Both the position numbers and the translations under genes were made by a program. From contig JARHZY010000130.1 in the NCBI GenBank assembly GCA_029264655.1, forward strand, positions 1 to 32,733: a DNA stretch of 32,733 nt, in the 5' to 3' direction. The notes below the pieces were generated by a model. It made no database searches. It was not told the origin of the DNA and was given only the letters and a program-made list of their open reading frames with translations. Position 1 is the first letter of the stretch. The number at the start of each line of letters is the position of its first letter. Of the stretch, positions 19,720 to 30,397 are shown piece after piece. The stretch comes from Helicobacter sp. (GTDB lineage Bacteria; Campylobacterota; Campylobacteria; Campylobacterales; Helicobacteraceae).

Positions 19720-22700
19720 TTGCAACAAGGATTTCACATAAAAAAAATCTATGTATTCATTTTTATTAGTTGTTGTGTGCTTTATTTGTGGTTAGCAACA
19801 ATCTTTGGTTATACAGCCCCTGATATTGCACTAAGTGGTGCTAGCACAACAGGTGGTTTTTTTAAAATAGGTGGTTTTGGTAATAGCTTTGCAAATTTTA
19901 ATCGGGGTATGTTTGGCTATCTCGCTTATATATATTTGCCATTATTATTACTTCCTGTTTATAAATTCCACGATGATACAAACTATTCATTTCGTAAAAT
20001 ACAACTTACCTTTGCATATTTATTACTTTTTATAGGTATGCTTATGTTGCAATCGCTTATTTTTAATAATGGGCAACTTGGTAATTATTTGCAAGCCATT
20101 TTAACACCCTATATTGGTTTATTTGGCGTAGCAATTCTAACCTTTGTTATTATGAGTTTAGCATTATTATTAATTACTGAACGCACAACAGCCTTTATTC
20201 TGCATTATTTTGGGGGAACATTACAAATGGCATTACAATCACTTAGCACTTTTTTAAAAAAGGTATTTGATAAGGCAAAAACAAAATATACAGATTTAAA
20301 TTTAGATTATATCCAACGTGCAAATAAAAAAATAGTGAATCAAGAATTTAGCGAAAGAGCTACAATAACAAAAAGTCAATATGTTGTTGATGAACCGCTT
20401 ATAGAAACACCCCTTGATGAATATCCACGCACAAGGCATAATGATATTTTTACAGAATCTAATCCACAAAATTTACAAGCACAAAGTCCAAATGATAAAG
20501 TTTCTACTAATAATGGGAATATACAAACAAATCCTACAGCAATAAAACCACAAGATATACCACAAGATTCTAAGCCTACTTTTACAATCCAAGTGCGTGA
20601 GGGCAATATGGCAACGCACACAAATAATACACTTCCCTACCAACAATACGATGATAGTGATGCAACACCTATTGCACATACACCACGCACACAAGTTCGC
20701 AATAATGATGAAGAGCTTTTGAAACGTTTCCAAAAAGCAAATCTATATCCAAAGCAAAACCAACAACCCCAATCTTTCAGCACAGATGAACCAATGACTT
20801 TTCGATTAAAAACTGAATATAATCAAGGCAATCCACTTGAGAGTTTTGCAAAAACACAACAACCAAAAACATTGCCAACAATGGATGATTGGTGGCTTAC
20901 GGATACGCCTTTACCGCGAGAAACAAAGACAAAAAATCTTATTAAACCAAAGGCACAAGATTCTATACAAATCCATGTAAAAAATGTAGATAATTCTACT
21001 ATGAATCAAGAAAGCATAACAACTAAAACTATAATACCTGAATTTTTAGAATCTACAAAAACAGCACAACAAGAACAAGCCACACAAGATTCTACTACCA
21101 TACGCATAAAGCATACAACCACTACACAACAAGACACAATAACCATGCAAGACACAATACAACAAGATACAGCGAATAATAATACCACATTATCGCAATC
21201 TGAAGCATATGAACAAGAAAGAGCATATATACGCCATATGCCCCAGCATTCCAACTACAAAACACTAAATATGAATTTTACACAACAAGAAAATGCTAAC
21301 TACACAGACAAACAACACCCACATGATACAATTCCAGAAGAGATAATACAACAAGTAGCACATACTAGTGAATATAAAGAAGAAACAAACAATAATTACT
21401 TTGATACAACGCAAGTATATGCAGATATAGCAGAAACAAACCCTATCACAATACCCATAGATACACATGAAGTGCCTGCAATAAAACAACCTACACCGCC
21501 ACTACAAACAAAGGATAATATTACTATTGCACCAACAGAATCATATAATAATGACAATATTGATGAGGTTATAGAATCTATAATACCAACTATAACAATT
21601 CCCCCATTATCTGATAATGAAATAACAAATACAAATAAAGAGATATTGCAAGACTCTTTAGTGCAACTAGATGAAGATATGATATTGCAAGCAATAGAAA
21701 AAACCCAACACAATAATATAAGCCCAACACAACCCAAAGAAAATCAAGATGGCGTAATGCCAGCAATGCAAGATTCTGATGGGATAGCACAAATATTGCA
21801 ACAAGATATGCAAGCTTTTGGAATTACAGAAATTACACCACAACAAGATATACACACAAATCCCATACAAACGCAAGATACACCAACTACTATTGTTATT
21901 CCCCCGCAAAAAGATATAAAAACAACAAATGAGCAGCTAAACAACATACCAAATATGCATGCGACAACACCTAAGCAAGATTCCAAACAAAACTATAGTT
22001 TAGAACATAATAGTAAAGATATAGACACACAAACATTCCATACAGAATCTGCAGCAACTATACATAGCAAGCCACAATCACAAGAAACACAAAATGTAGA
22101 TATAGCTACTATGCAGATTGATGATTCCCATGTAAAAATTCCACTTGAAATAATGCAAAATCCAGAACATATAGAAGTAGTAATAAGCGAACGCAATATA
22201 GCAGATTCATCAATAGAATCAGAACGCACACAAGAAGCACATACGCCACACACTTCTATTGCTAAAGAACAAGCAACACAATTCCAAATAAAACATAAAC
22301 AACAAGATTCTACCCAAAGCACACCACAACAAAAGCCACATGCTACTTCTACACCAACAAATTATATGCAATCCTATGCAAACCAACCAAATACAAATTA
22401 TTTCACAAATATGCCAACGCAATCTACCCAACCACAACCAATGAATTATACCTTTGGCTTACCGCAAATACAAACACAAAAAGATTTGCAAAGTGGGGAA
22501 AAAATACAAAATGATTATACATATGCTAATATCCAATCTATGCAAGATTCCATGCAAATTAATACAAAAGAAGCGGCAATACAAACAGAAATATTGCATA
22601 ATACTCTTAATCCAGAAGATATGATTATACAGCAAATTGCACAGAAAAAAGAAGAAGCACTTCAAGAAAGTAATATGCTTATTGCAACTCATGATACCAA

Positions 22701-24102
22701 TCTTTCAAATGTTATACACAATACAGAGCAAACGCCCTTTATCCTGCCACCTTTAAAGCTATTGCAAGAACCAATAGAGCAAGATAGCGTGCAAGATATT
22801 GAGCTTGATTCTAAGATTGAAAAAATGTTGCAAATTTTTAATGCACATAAAATTCGTGGTGATATTATTGATACATTAACAGGACCTGTTGTAACAACTT
22901 TTGAATTTCGCCCAGAAACACATGTAAAAGTTTCAAAGATATTGAGCCATCGTAATGACTTAGCAAGGATTCTAAAAGCAAAAAGTATCAGAATCCAAGC
23001 ACCAATACCGGGTAAGGATGTGATTGGAATCCAAATACCAAATAGCAAGGTAGAAACAATTTATTTGCGTGAGATTCTACAATCAAGTGCATTTTTAAAT
23101 TCAAAAGACCCGCTAACTATTGCACTTGGCAAAGATATTAGCGGTATGCCTATTATTGCCAATCTTGCAAAATTACCACATTTGCTTGTGGCAGGGACGA
23201 CAGGTAGCGGAAAATCAGTAGGTGTTAATGCTATTATTCTCTCACTTTTATATCGTAATAATCCCGATAACCTTAAGCTTATGATGATTGACCCAAAACA
23301 AGTAGAATTTGCACCTTATGAGGATTTGCCACATTTAATTACACCTATTATTAATGCACCAAATAAAGCGATTAAAGCATTACAAGTAGCCACAATCGAA
23401 ATGGATAAACGTTATGAGTTATTTTCACAAATTAAAGTAAAAAACATTGCATCATATAATGATAAAGTAAGTATAAAAATGCCAAATTTTGTTATTATTA
23501 TTGATGAGCTTGCAGATCTTATGATTACTGGTGGCAAAGAAGCTGAAGCTTTTATAGCAAGAATAGCACAAATGGGAAGGGCTGCTGGTATGCATCTTAT
23601 TATTGCAACACAACGAAGTAGCGTCAATGTTATTACAGGACATATTAAGGCAAATCTCCCATCACGCATTAGTTATAGGGTTGGCAGTCGCATTGATTCT
23701 AAAGTTATTTTAGATGAAACAGGTGCAGAGGATTTGCTTGGCAATGGAGATGGGCTTTTTACAACAACAAATGGCTTAATACGCATACATGCCCCATGGG
23801 TTAGCGAACAAGAAGTAGAGCATATTGTTGATTTTATTAAAGCACAAAGAGAGCCACAATATGATGAGAGTTTTCTTAGTGAAACAAAGCCGAGTGCTAG
23901 TGTTACAGATAAATTTGGCGGTGAAGGTAGCTTGCTTGATAAAGCAAAAGAGATAATTTTACAAGATAATAAAACTTCTATTAGTTATCTACAAAGAAAG
24001 CTTGGTATTGGCTACAATAAAGCTGCTTCTCTTATAGAAGCATTAGAAAGCGAAGGATTTTTATCCGCCCCAAATAGTAAAGGTGAGCGTAATATTTTAT
24101 AG
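19720..24102 (+). CDS. ftsK: FtsK/SpoIIIE-family DNA translocase with very long low-complexity linker
   Basis: N-terminal TM region; Walker A GTTGSGKSVGVNA, MMIDPKQVEFAPYEDLPHLI, IIIDELADLMI, QRSSVNVITGHIKANLPSRISYRV; C-terminal winged-helix gamma domain ISYLQRKLGIGYNKAASLIEALESEG. Confidence 0.95.
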   Translation: MQQGFHIKKIYVFIFISCCVLYLWLATIFGYTAPDIALSGASTTGGFFKIGGFGNSFANFNRGMFGYLAYIYLPLLLLPVYKFHDDTNYSFRKIQLTFAYLLLFIGMLMLQSLIFNNGQLGNYLQAILTPYIGLFGVAILTFVIMSLALLLITERTTAFILHYFGGTLQMALQSLSTFLKKVFDKAKTKYTDLNLDYIQRANKKIVNQEFSERATITKSQYVVDEPLIETPLDEYPRTRHNDIFTESNPQNLQAQSPNDKVSTNNGNIQTNPTAIKPQDIPQDSKPTFTIQVREGNMATHTNNTLPYQQYDDSDATPIAHTPRTQVRNNDEELLKRFQKANLYPKQNQQPQSFSTDEPMTFRLKTEYNQGNPLESFAKTQQPKTLPTMDDWWLTDTPLPRETKTKNLIKPKAQDSIQIHVKNVDNSTMNQESITTKTIIPEFLESTKTAQQEQATQDSTTIRIKHTTTTQQDTITMQDTIQQDTANNNTTLSQSEAYEQERAYIRHMPQHSNYKTLNMNFTQQENANYTDKQHPHDTIPEEIIQQVAHTSEYKEETNNNYFDTTQVYADIAETNPITIPIDTHEVPAIKQPTPPLQTKDNITIAPTESYNNDNIDEVIESIIPTITIPPLSDNEITNTNKEILQDSLVQLDEDMILQAIEKTQHNNISPTQPKENQDGVMPAMQDSDGIAQILQQDMQAFGITEITPQQDIHTNPIQTQDTPTTIVIPPQKDIKTTNEQLNNIPNMHATTPKQDSKQNYSLEHNSKDIDTQTFHTESAATIHSKPQSQETQNVDIATMQIDDSHVKIPLEIMQNPEHIEVVISERNIADSSIESERTQEAHTPHTSIAKEQATQFQIKHKQQDSTQSTPQQKPHATSTPTNYMQSYANQPNTNYFTNMPTQSTQPQPMNYTFGLPQIQTQKDLQSGEKIQNDYTYANIQSMQDSMQINTKEAAIQTEILHNTLNPEDMIIQQIAQKKEEALQESNMLIATHDTNLSNVIHNTEQTPFILPPLKLLQEPIEQDSVQDIELDSKIEKMLQIFNAHKIRGDIIDTLTGPVVTTFEFRPETHVKVSKILSHRNDLARILKAKSIRIQAPIPGKDVIGIQIPNSKVETIYLREILQSSAFLNSKDPLTIALGKDISGMPIIANLAKLPHLLVAGTTGSGKSVGVNAIILSLLYRNNPDNLKLMMIDPKQVEFAPYEDLPHLITPIINAPNKAIKALQVATIEMDKRYELFSQIKVKNIASYNDKVSIKMPNFVIIIDELADLMITGGKEAEAFIARIAQMGRAAGMHLIIATQRSSVNVITGHIKANLPSRISYRVGSRIDSKVILDETGAEDLLGNGDGLFTTTNGLIRIHAPWVSEQEVEHIVDFIKAQREPQYDESFLSETKPSASVTDKFGGEGSLLDKAKEIILQDNKTSISYLQRKLGIGYNKAASLIEALESEGFLSAPNSKGERNIL

Positions 24103-24479
24103 TATTATAAATAAATGTTTAGCTTAGTAGCTATTGGATTATCCTTACTTAAAAAGTATGGGTTTTACAATGCTATTTAGGTATTTTTAGAGAATGTATC
24201 AAGTTTTTGCTTATAGTGTAATACCTAATCTAAAATATTTTTATTATTTATATAATGCCACCAAATTCACTTTAATATATAATATTGTTTTTATCTTTTA
24301 TCTAAAATGGCATATATAATATCATATTCATTTCTTACAAAATTTTGATAAATTGCACATATAAATTAGAATTTATGTATAATATTTTTTATGTGATATT
24401 ATCCATTGTTTAAAGAAGTATGAATAAAATGCTAGCTTTTGGATATTATATGCAACTTTTAAGGGAAGGAGTGTGCGGC

Positions 24480-25406
24480 ATGCAGATTGTTTTTGGACCT
24501 ATTTTATCAAGACGTTTTGGTGTAAGCTTGGGAGTTGATTTAAGCCCTTATACAAAACAATGTAACTTTGATTGTGTATATTGCGAACTTGAAGCAAAAA
24601 AACCTATGGATACACAAACACAAATCATACCAGTAGAAACTATTCTTAAATCCATACAACACGCCCTACAAACACATAAAGATATTCAAGTGCTTACTTT
24701 CACTGCAAATGGTGAGCCAACACTTTATCCATACCTTGAAGAGCTTATTGTAGCAACAAAAAAAATTTTACAAGGCTATCCTACAATTAAAACATTAATT
24801 TTAAGCAATGGTTCGCTTTTTCAAATACAAAAACAAGCACTAAACCACTTCGATATAGTAAAGTTTTCTTTAGATTCTGCATTGACACAGCATTTTAAAC
24901 GTGTAGATAAACCAAGCAAAACACTTGATTTAACTACGATAAAACAAGGGATTAAAGAATTTTCTATGCAATATAATGGTGAGCTTATTGCTGAAGTGCT
25001 TATTGTGGCGGGTTTAAACGATGATGTGCAGTCCAATAAAGATACTGCTGCTTTTTTAAGTGAAGTGAATGTAAAACGCATTGATCTTTCAACAATTGAT
25101 AGACCAAGCTCCCATAGAGTTTATCCCATTAGCAATGAACAACTTTATGCGTTAAGTGCATTATATCAAGGCTTAAATATATGTGTTGTTACAAGAAAAG
25201 AAGAAGCAATAACCATAACACAACAAGAGCTTAATGAAACAGAACTTATAGCATTGCTTAAAAGGCGTCCATTAACACATGCTGATTGTGAAATTTTACT
25301 TACAAAAGCAAGTGTGCAACGCGTGGCTAATATGCATGCATTGGGACAAATACAAACAAAAAATATTGCGGGAGTTGTGTTTTATTGTGTAGAGCATAAA
25401 AAGTAA
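24480..25406 (+). CDS. Radical SAM protein (COG0731/wybutosine-enzyme-like)
   Basis: FGPILSRRFGVSLGVDLSPYTKQCNFDCVYCE with CxxxCxxC cluster; ATG at 24480 follows AAGGAG; TFTANGEPTLYP. Confidence 0.87.
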   Translation: MQIVFGPILSRRFGVSLGVDLSPYTKQCNFDCVYCELEAKKPMDTQTQIIPVETILKSIQHALQTHKDIQVLTFTANGEPTLYPYLEELIVATKKILQGYPTIKTLILSNGSLFQIQKQALNHFDIVKFSLDSALTQHFKRVDKPSKTLDLTTIKQGIKEFSMQYNGELIAEVLIVAGLNDDVQSNKDTAAFLSEVNVKRIDLSTIDRPSSHRVYPISNEQLYALSALYQGLNICVVTRKEEAITITQQELNETELIALLKRRPLTHADCEILLTKASVQRVANMHALGQIQTKNIAGVVFYCVEHKK

Positions 25407-25529
25407 AATATTCTATATTCTATAAATGCAAAGATAAAATATTATATAATTTTGTTTCATAATCTATATATAATAAAGCATTTATAATAGATTATGTTAT
25501 AATTTATAATAATTTACCAAAAAGACAAT

Positions 25530-27065
25530 ATGATGGTTAATAAAATATATTGTGCAACGCAAGATGGATTAGATTCAAAAATTATTGAAGTTGAAGCGAC
25601 TTTTACACGCGGATTGCCGACTTTTAATATTACAGGGCTTGCTTCAAGTTCTATTAAAGAGTCGCAACACCGCGTTACAAGTGCACTGGTAAATCTTGGC
25701 ATAGATTTCCCTCCACTAAAGCTTAATGTGAATCTTTCACCATCTGATTTACCAAAAAATGGAAGTCATTTTGATTTACCTATTGCACTTTTAGTTGCTG
25801 CTAGCAAAGAAAGTCTTATTTTAGACACATGGTTTGCCTTCGGTGAATTAGGGCTTGATGGTATTATAAAAAATGTGCCACTTATCTATCCTATGCTCCT
25901 TGATATTGCTTTGCATAAGCCACATGCAAAGGTTATTTTACCCTATGAAGCAAAAGAACTCTATAGTAAAATACCAAAGCTTGCTATGTATTTTGCTAGC
26001 AATATAACTGACGCACTTGAGATTCTAAGAGGGCATATACCACAGGCAGAAACAAGTAGTGATTTTGCTTTTGAATCACTTATGATTAATGGGATGCAAT
26101 TTTATTATGATAAAACATTTGATATGGATTTCTCTGATGTGAAAAATCAAGATAGAGCCGTGCATGCTGCCCTTATTGCTGCATGTGGATTCCATAATAT
26201 TTTATTTGAGGGTAGTCCGGGTTGTGGTAAAAGCATGATTGCAAAGCGTATGCAATATATCCTTCCCCCATTAAGCTTAAAAGAAATGATAGAAAGTGTT
26301 AAATTGCAAGCATATAATGGACAAGTATTGCAATATAAACCAAAAAGAAGTTTTAGATCGCCACACCAAAGTGCTTCAAAAGCAAGTATTTTAGGAAGTG
26401 CTACACAATTTAAAGTAAGCCCGGGTGAAATCGCCCTAGCACATAATGGCATTATATTTTTTGATGAGCTTCCTTATTTCAAACGTGATATTTTAGAATC
26501 TTTACGCGAGCCACTTGAAAATAATCAGCTTGCCATATCTCGCGTGCATTCAAAAGTAATCTATGATACTTCATTTTTGTTTATAGGTGCTATGAATCCA
26601 TGCCCGTGTGGTAATTTACTTTCAACAACAAAAGAATGCCGTTGCAAAGATTCTGAAATTCGTAGTTATCGCAATAATCTTAGTGAGCCATTTTTAGATA
26701 GAATTGATCTTTATGTGCAAATGCAAGAACATATGCCAGCACAAAAACCAACACAAACCTACACTTCTAAGGATATGCAACAACTTGTATTTAGTGTATT
26801 TAAGCAACAAATATGTCGTGGGCAAATTGATTTGGAGGGCAATATTATCTTTAATGGGAAACTATCACCAATACAGGTTGAACAATACTGCAAGCTTGAT
26901 AATGCATGTAAAAATCTTTTAGATCAAGCAAAAATGCGATTTAATTTAAGCTATCGTGGCGAACAAAAAATAAAAAAAGTTGCCCGTACGCTTGCTGACA
27001 TGCAAACATGTGATACAATACAAAAGGAGCATATTTTAGAAGCCTTGAGTTATCGCAAAGTGTAG
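25530..27065 (+). CDS. comM: YifB/ComM family Mg-chelatase-like AAA+ ATPase
   Basis: FNITGLASSSIKESQHRVTSALVNLGIDFPPLKLNVNLSPSDLPKNGSHFDLPIAL; Walker A EGSPGCGKSM; GAMNPCPCGN. Confidence 0.95.
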   Translation: MMVNKIYCATQDGLDSKIIEVEATFTRGLPTFNITGLASSSIKESQHRVTSALVNLGIDFPPLKLNVNLSPSDLPKNGSHFDLPIALLVAASKESLILDTWFAFGELGLDGIIKNVPLIYPMLLDIALHKPHAKVILPYEAKELYSKIPKLAMYFASNITDALEILRGHIPQAETSSDFAFESLMINGMQFYYDKTFDMDFSDVKNQDRAVHAALIAACGFHNILFEGSPGCGKSMIAKRMQYILPPLSLKEMIESVKLQAYNGQVLQYKPKRSFRSPHQSASKASILGSATQFKVSPGEIALAHNGIIFFDELPYFKRDILESLREPLENNQLAISRVHSKVIYDTSFLFIGAMNPCPCGNLLSTTKECRCKDSEIRSYRNNLSEPFLDRIDLYVQMQEHMPAQKPTQTYTSKDMQQLVFSVFKQQICRGQIDLEGNIIFNGKLSPIQVEQYCKLDNACKNLLDQAKMRFNLSYRGEQKIKKVARTLADMQTCDTIQKEHILEALSYRKV

Positions 27066-27274
27066 TAATATTGCTTGAAGCATAAGTTAGACAAAGCATA
27101 ATACATAATAGTAGTTTTTTTATTGCAAAATGAAGTAATATCTGATGCGTAATTTTTACGCAAATAAAATTAACATTAATTACAATACTACATTTTTTTT
27201 AATTCTTAAGTATATTTTGAGTGATTTTTTGTTACAATACTTTAATTTTATTATAAAAATTGTTAGAGGAAAGC

Positions 27275-28267
27275 ATGGAAACATTGCAATATAAAGATTT
27301 TGGTGTGGATATTGATGAAGGCAATCATTTTGTCCAAGCACTAAAACCGCTTGTAAAAGATACTTTTAGCCCTTTTGTATTAGGGGGCTTAGGTGGTTTT
27401 TCAGGTTGCTTTGCAATGCCAACAAATTATAAAAATCCGATTTTATGTGCAGCAACAGATGGTGTTGGTTCTAAATTAAGTCTTGCACTTGCATACCAAA
27501 AACTTGATAGTATAGGAATTGATTTGGTTGCAATGTGTGTTAATGATTTAATTTGTGATTTTGCAACTCCTATGTTTTTTCTTGACTATTATGCGACACA
27601 TAAACTCATAAGTACAGATGCATTGCGTATTGTGCGAGGTATTGCAGAGGGTTGCAAGCAAGCACAATGTGCATTAATAGGTGGAGAAACTGCAGAAATG
27701 CCTAGTGTATATGCAAAAGGTGATTTTGATTTAGCAGGCTTTGCTGTTGGTATTGCAGAAAAAGAAGATATACAAAAACGTGCTAATATAACACATGGAG
27801 ATATTATTTTGGGCTTACCAAGTAATGGATTCCATAGTAATGGTTTTTCGCTTGTGCGAGGCATTATTGATACAAAACATATTGATGTAGAACGTGATTT
27901 TTTAGGTGAACCCCTTATAGATTCTCTTTTAAAGCCAACACGTATTTATGTTGCAGATTTTTTACGCCATAAGGATACCATTAAGGGACTTGCACATATT
28001 ACAGGGGGAGGTATCCAAGAAAATCTTATTCGCATTTTACCAGATAATACACAAGCTATTATTGATGAAAATGCTATACAAATTCCAGAGATTTACCAAC
28101 TCTTTTTGCCACATGTAACCAAAGAGGAGGCATGGCGGGTATTTAATATGGGGATTGGCATGGCTGTTATAGTGCCAAAAGAGTATGCACAATCTGTGGC
28201 AGAGAGTATGCAGGCTTCCATTATTGGATATATACAAACAGGGTCTAGGCAAGTTATTATAAAGTAA
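27275..28267 (+). CDS. purM: Phosphoribosylformylglycinamidine cyclo-ligase
   Basis: ATG at 27275 after AGAGGA; GVGSKLSLALAYQKLDSIGIDLVAMCVNDLI, LIGGETAEMPSVYAKGDFDLAGFAVG, HITGGGIQENLIRILP. Confidence 0.96.
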   Translation: METLQYKDFGVDIDEGNHFVQALKPLVKDTFSPFVLGGLGGFSGCFAMPTNYKNPILCAATDGVGSKLSLALAYQKLDSIGIDLVAMCVNDLICDFATPMFFLDYYATHKLISTDALRIVRGIAEGCKQAQCALIGGETAEMPSVYAKGDFDLAGFAVGIAEKEDIQKRANITHGDIILGLPSNGFHSNGFSLVRGIIDTKHIDVERDFLGEPLIDSLLKPTRIYVADFLRHKDTIKGLAHITGGGIQENLIRILPDNTQAIIDENAIQIPEIYQLFLPHVTKEEAWRVFNMGIGMAVIVPKEYAQSVAESMQASIIGYIQTGSRQVIIK

Positions 28268-28271
28268 AATT

Positions 28272-29006
28272 ATGAAATTACAAATATATTCAAAAATATA
28301 TGCATTACCACTTGGTATTTTGCTTGTTAGCTTTGGTTTTTATTATTTTGTATTAGATTCGTTAGATGCATGCCAACAACAACACACCATTACAATCACG
28401 CATACACAGAATCCACAATCACAACAAAATGATGACATAGATGAACAAAAACGTATGCGTGAAGAGTTGGAAAAAATTAAACAAAGTGCAAATGTTGATT
28501 TTATTTATAATGTGCTTGCAGAAAATCTTAATCGCATTAATTCCTATGCAAACATTGAGTTTGAAGATACAATGTCTTCCATACAGGTAGCCCCCAAGCA
28601 ACAACTAGCACGCACTACACAAAAAAATAAAATGAAATCTATTAACTATGTTCCATACCGCCAAATCCATACCCATGAATTACCAAATGCATTTCGAGAC
28701 AATCCAAATGCACCGACTGATATTAAACTATATGGGGGTATCAATCATTTTGATATTAAAAATACTCTCATATCACAAAAAAAACAAATGATGCAATGGG
28801 CAATACCAATGGTAAAAGAGGCAAAAATATACCGCACACCAAATATTCATGCAAAAGTGCTTGCTGTTAATAAAAATGGTATAAAAATGCAAGTAGTAGC
28901 AATAAAAAAATCATGGGTGCATGTGCGTTATACTACAATAAAAAAATCTTTTATTGATGGCTATATACCCATACGAAATATACGCCTTATAAAATATGAT
29001 TTATAA
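28272..29006 (+). CDS. Membrane-anchored protein with C-terminal SH3b-like domain
   Basis: 244 aa; single N-terminal TM, charged helical segment, C-terminal KEAKIYRTPNIHAKVLAVNKNGIKMQVVAIKKSWVHVRY...GYIPIRNIRLI pattern. Confidence 0.65.
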   Translation: MKLQIYSKIYALPLGILLVSFGFYYFVLDSLDACQQQHTITITHTQNPQSQQNDDIDEQKRMREELEKIKQSANVDFIYNVLAENLNRINSYANIEFEDTMSSIQVAPKQQLARTTQKNKMKSINYVPYRQIHTHELPNAFRDNPNAPTDIKLYGGINHFDIKNTLISQKKQMMQWAIPMVKEAKIYRTPNIHAKVLAVNKNGIKMQVVAIKKSWVHVRYTTIKKSFIDGYIPIRNIRLIKYDL

Positions 29007-29302
29007 TATCTCCTAACCTAAACCTATAGTATAATTCATTTTCATAAAACTGAATATATACACAAAACTTTGCTTTTATTTGGGTGATATGTTTTGGTTG
29101 CTTAAATATATAATAAAAGTATTTGTCATATAGAAAACACATATTGTAAGAAAAACAGATAAATACCCTATTTTCTACATAAGAGATTAAAAATTTAATA
29201 TCACACTATATAGAAGTTCTATTGCATAATAATTCTATGGTATTATATTAATATACTATTTTTGGATAGCATTTTGTTTTAATTTTGAGTTGGAGTATTC
29301 TT

Positions 29303-29818
29303 ATGGTTTTAGAAATTATTCATTATCCAAATAAAATATTACGCACAATCTCGCAAGAGGTAACCCAATTTGATGCAGCATTGCATACATTACTTGATTC
29401 TATGTATGCTACAATGATTGCACATAATGGAGTTGGATTAGCAGCTATTCAGGTAGCAAAACCATTGCGCGCATTACTTGTTAATATACCGCGTGAAGAA
29501 GATAATGAACAATATAAAGAAGATTTGCTTGAAGTTATTAATCCTGTTATTTTACACGCAGAGGGTGAGATTTTATGGAATGAGGGTTGTTTGTCTGTGC
29601 CCGGATTCTATGAGGAAGTGCAACGTTTTAGCCAAATAAAAGTGCAATATCAAGATAGGTTTGGCACTATACATGAACAAGTTTTTTATGATTTTATGGC
29701 AGTAGCAATCCAACATGAAATGGACCATCTTAATGGGATTTTGTTTGTGGATAAACTTTCATTGCTAAAACGAAAAAAGTTTGAAAAAGAGCTAAAAAAG
29801 AATAAACGCACAGCATAG
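29303..29818 (+). CDS. def: Peptide deformylase
   Basis: ATG at 29303 preceded by [50 protein letters not shown]. Confidence 0.95.
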   Translation: MVLEIIHYPNKILRTISQEVTQFDAALHTLLDSMYATMIAHNGVGLAAIQVAKPLRALLVNIPREEDNEQYKEDLLEVINPVILHAEGEILWNEGCLSVPGFYEEVQRFSQIKVQYQDRFGTIHEQVFYDFMAVAIQHEMDHLNGILFVDKLSLLKRKKFEKELKKNKRTA

Positions 29819-29884
29819 TTTTAAGTATTTTATAAGGCTTAATACGATAAAATAAAGGTTTTATTTTAATTAAAAGGATAATTA

Positions 29885-30076
29885 ATGGCACGGCGATGTG
29901 ATATTACAGGAAAAGGTGTTATGGTTGGTTGCAATGTAAGCCACGCTAATAATAAAACCAAAAAAAGAAGTTTGCCAAATCTTAGAAGTATGCGTTTAAA
30001 GCTTGAAGATGGCACTTCTATCCGCATCAAAGTTGCAGCTTCAACTTTGCGTACTTTAAAGAAAAAGAGTAAATAG
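29885..30076 (+). CDS. rpmB: 50S ribosomal protein L28
   Basis: [58 protein letters not shown]. Confidence 0.96.
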   Translation: MARRCDITGKGVMVGCNVSHANNKTKKRSLPNLRSMRLKLEDGTSIRIKVAASTLRTLKKKSK

Positions 30077-30397
30077 TATTTACTATAATTAAGATATTGC
30101 TAAGCATTTTACATTGTCTAAAAACATAGCAATTTAAAATAATTATGCGAGTAATAATGTAAAAGATGGTATTTATATGAATTAGGTACTATACCAAAAT
30201 AGTATGCTAACTAATTATTGGATTTATATTTACATATAATTGCTATATAATATAACTAAAAATGAAATAAACTCCATAATTTTTATTTGTGGTAGATATA
30301 AAGTTTAAACTTTTATTATAAATTTACATACACATAAATAAATTTCTATTGCTCGTTTTTAAAAATAGGCTTAGATTCTATAATTTAGGATTGCAAT

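Noticed and set aside
20376-22692. Numerous Cys/Ile-rich minus-strand ORFs inside ftsK
   Set aside because: Antisense by-products of the low-complexity linker; no RBS or family resemblance, and the + strand frame is clearly coding.
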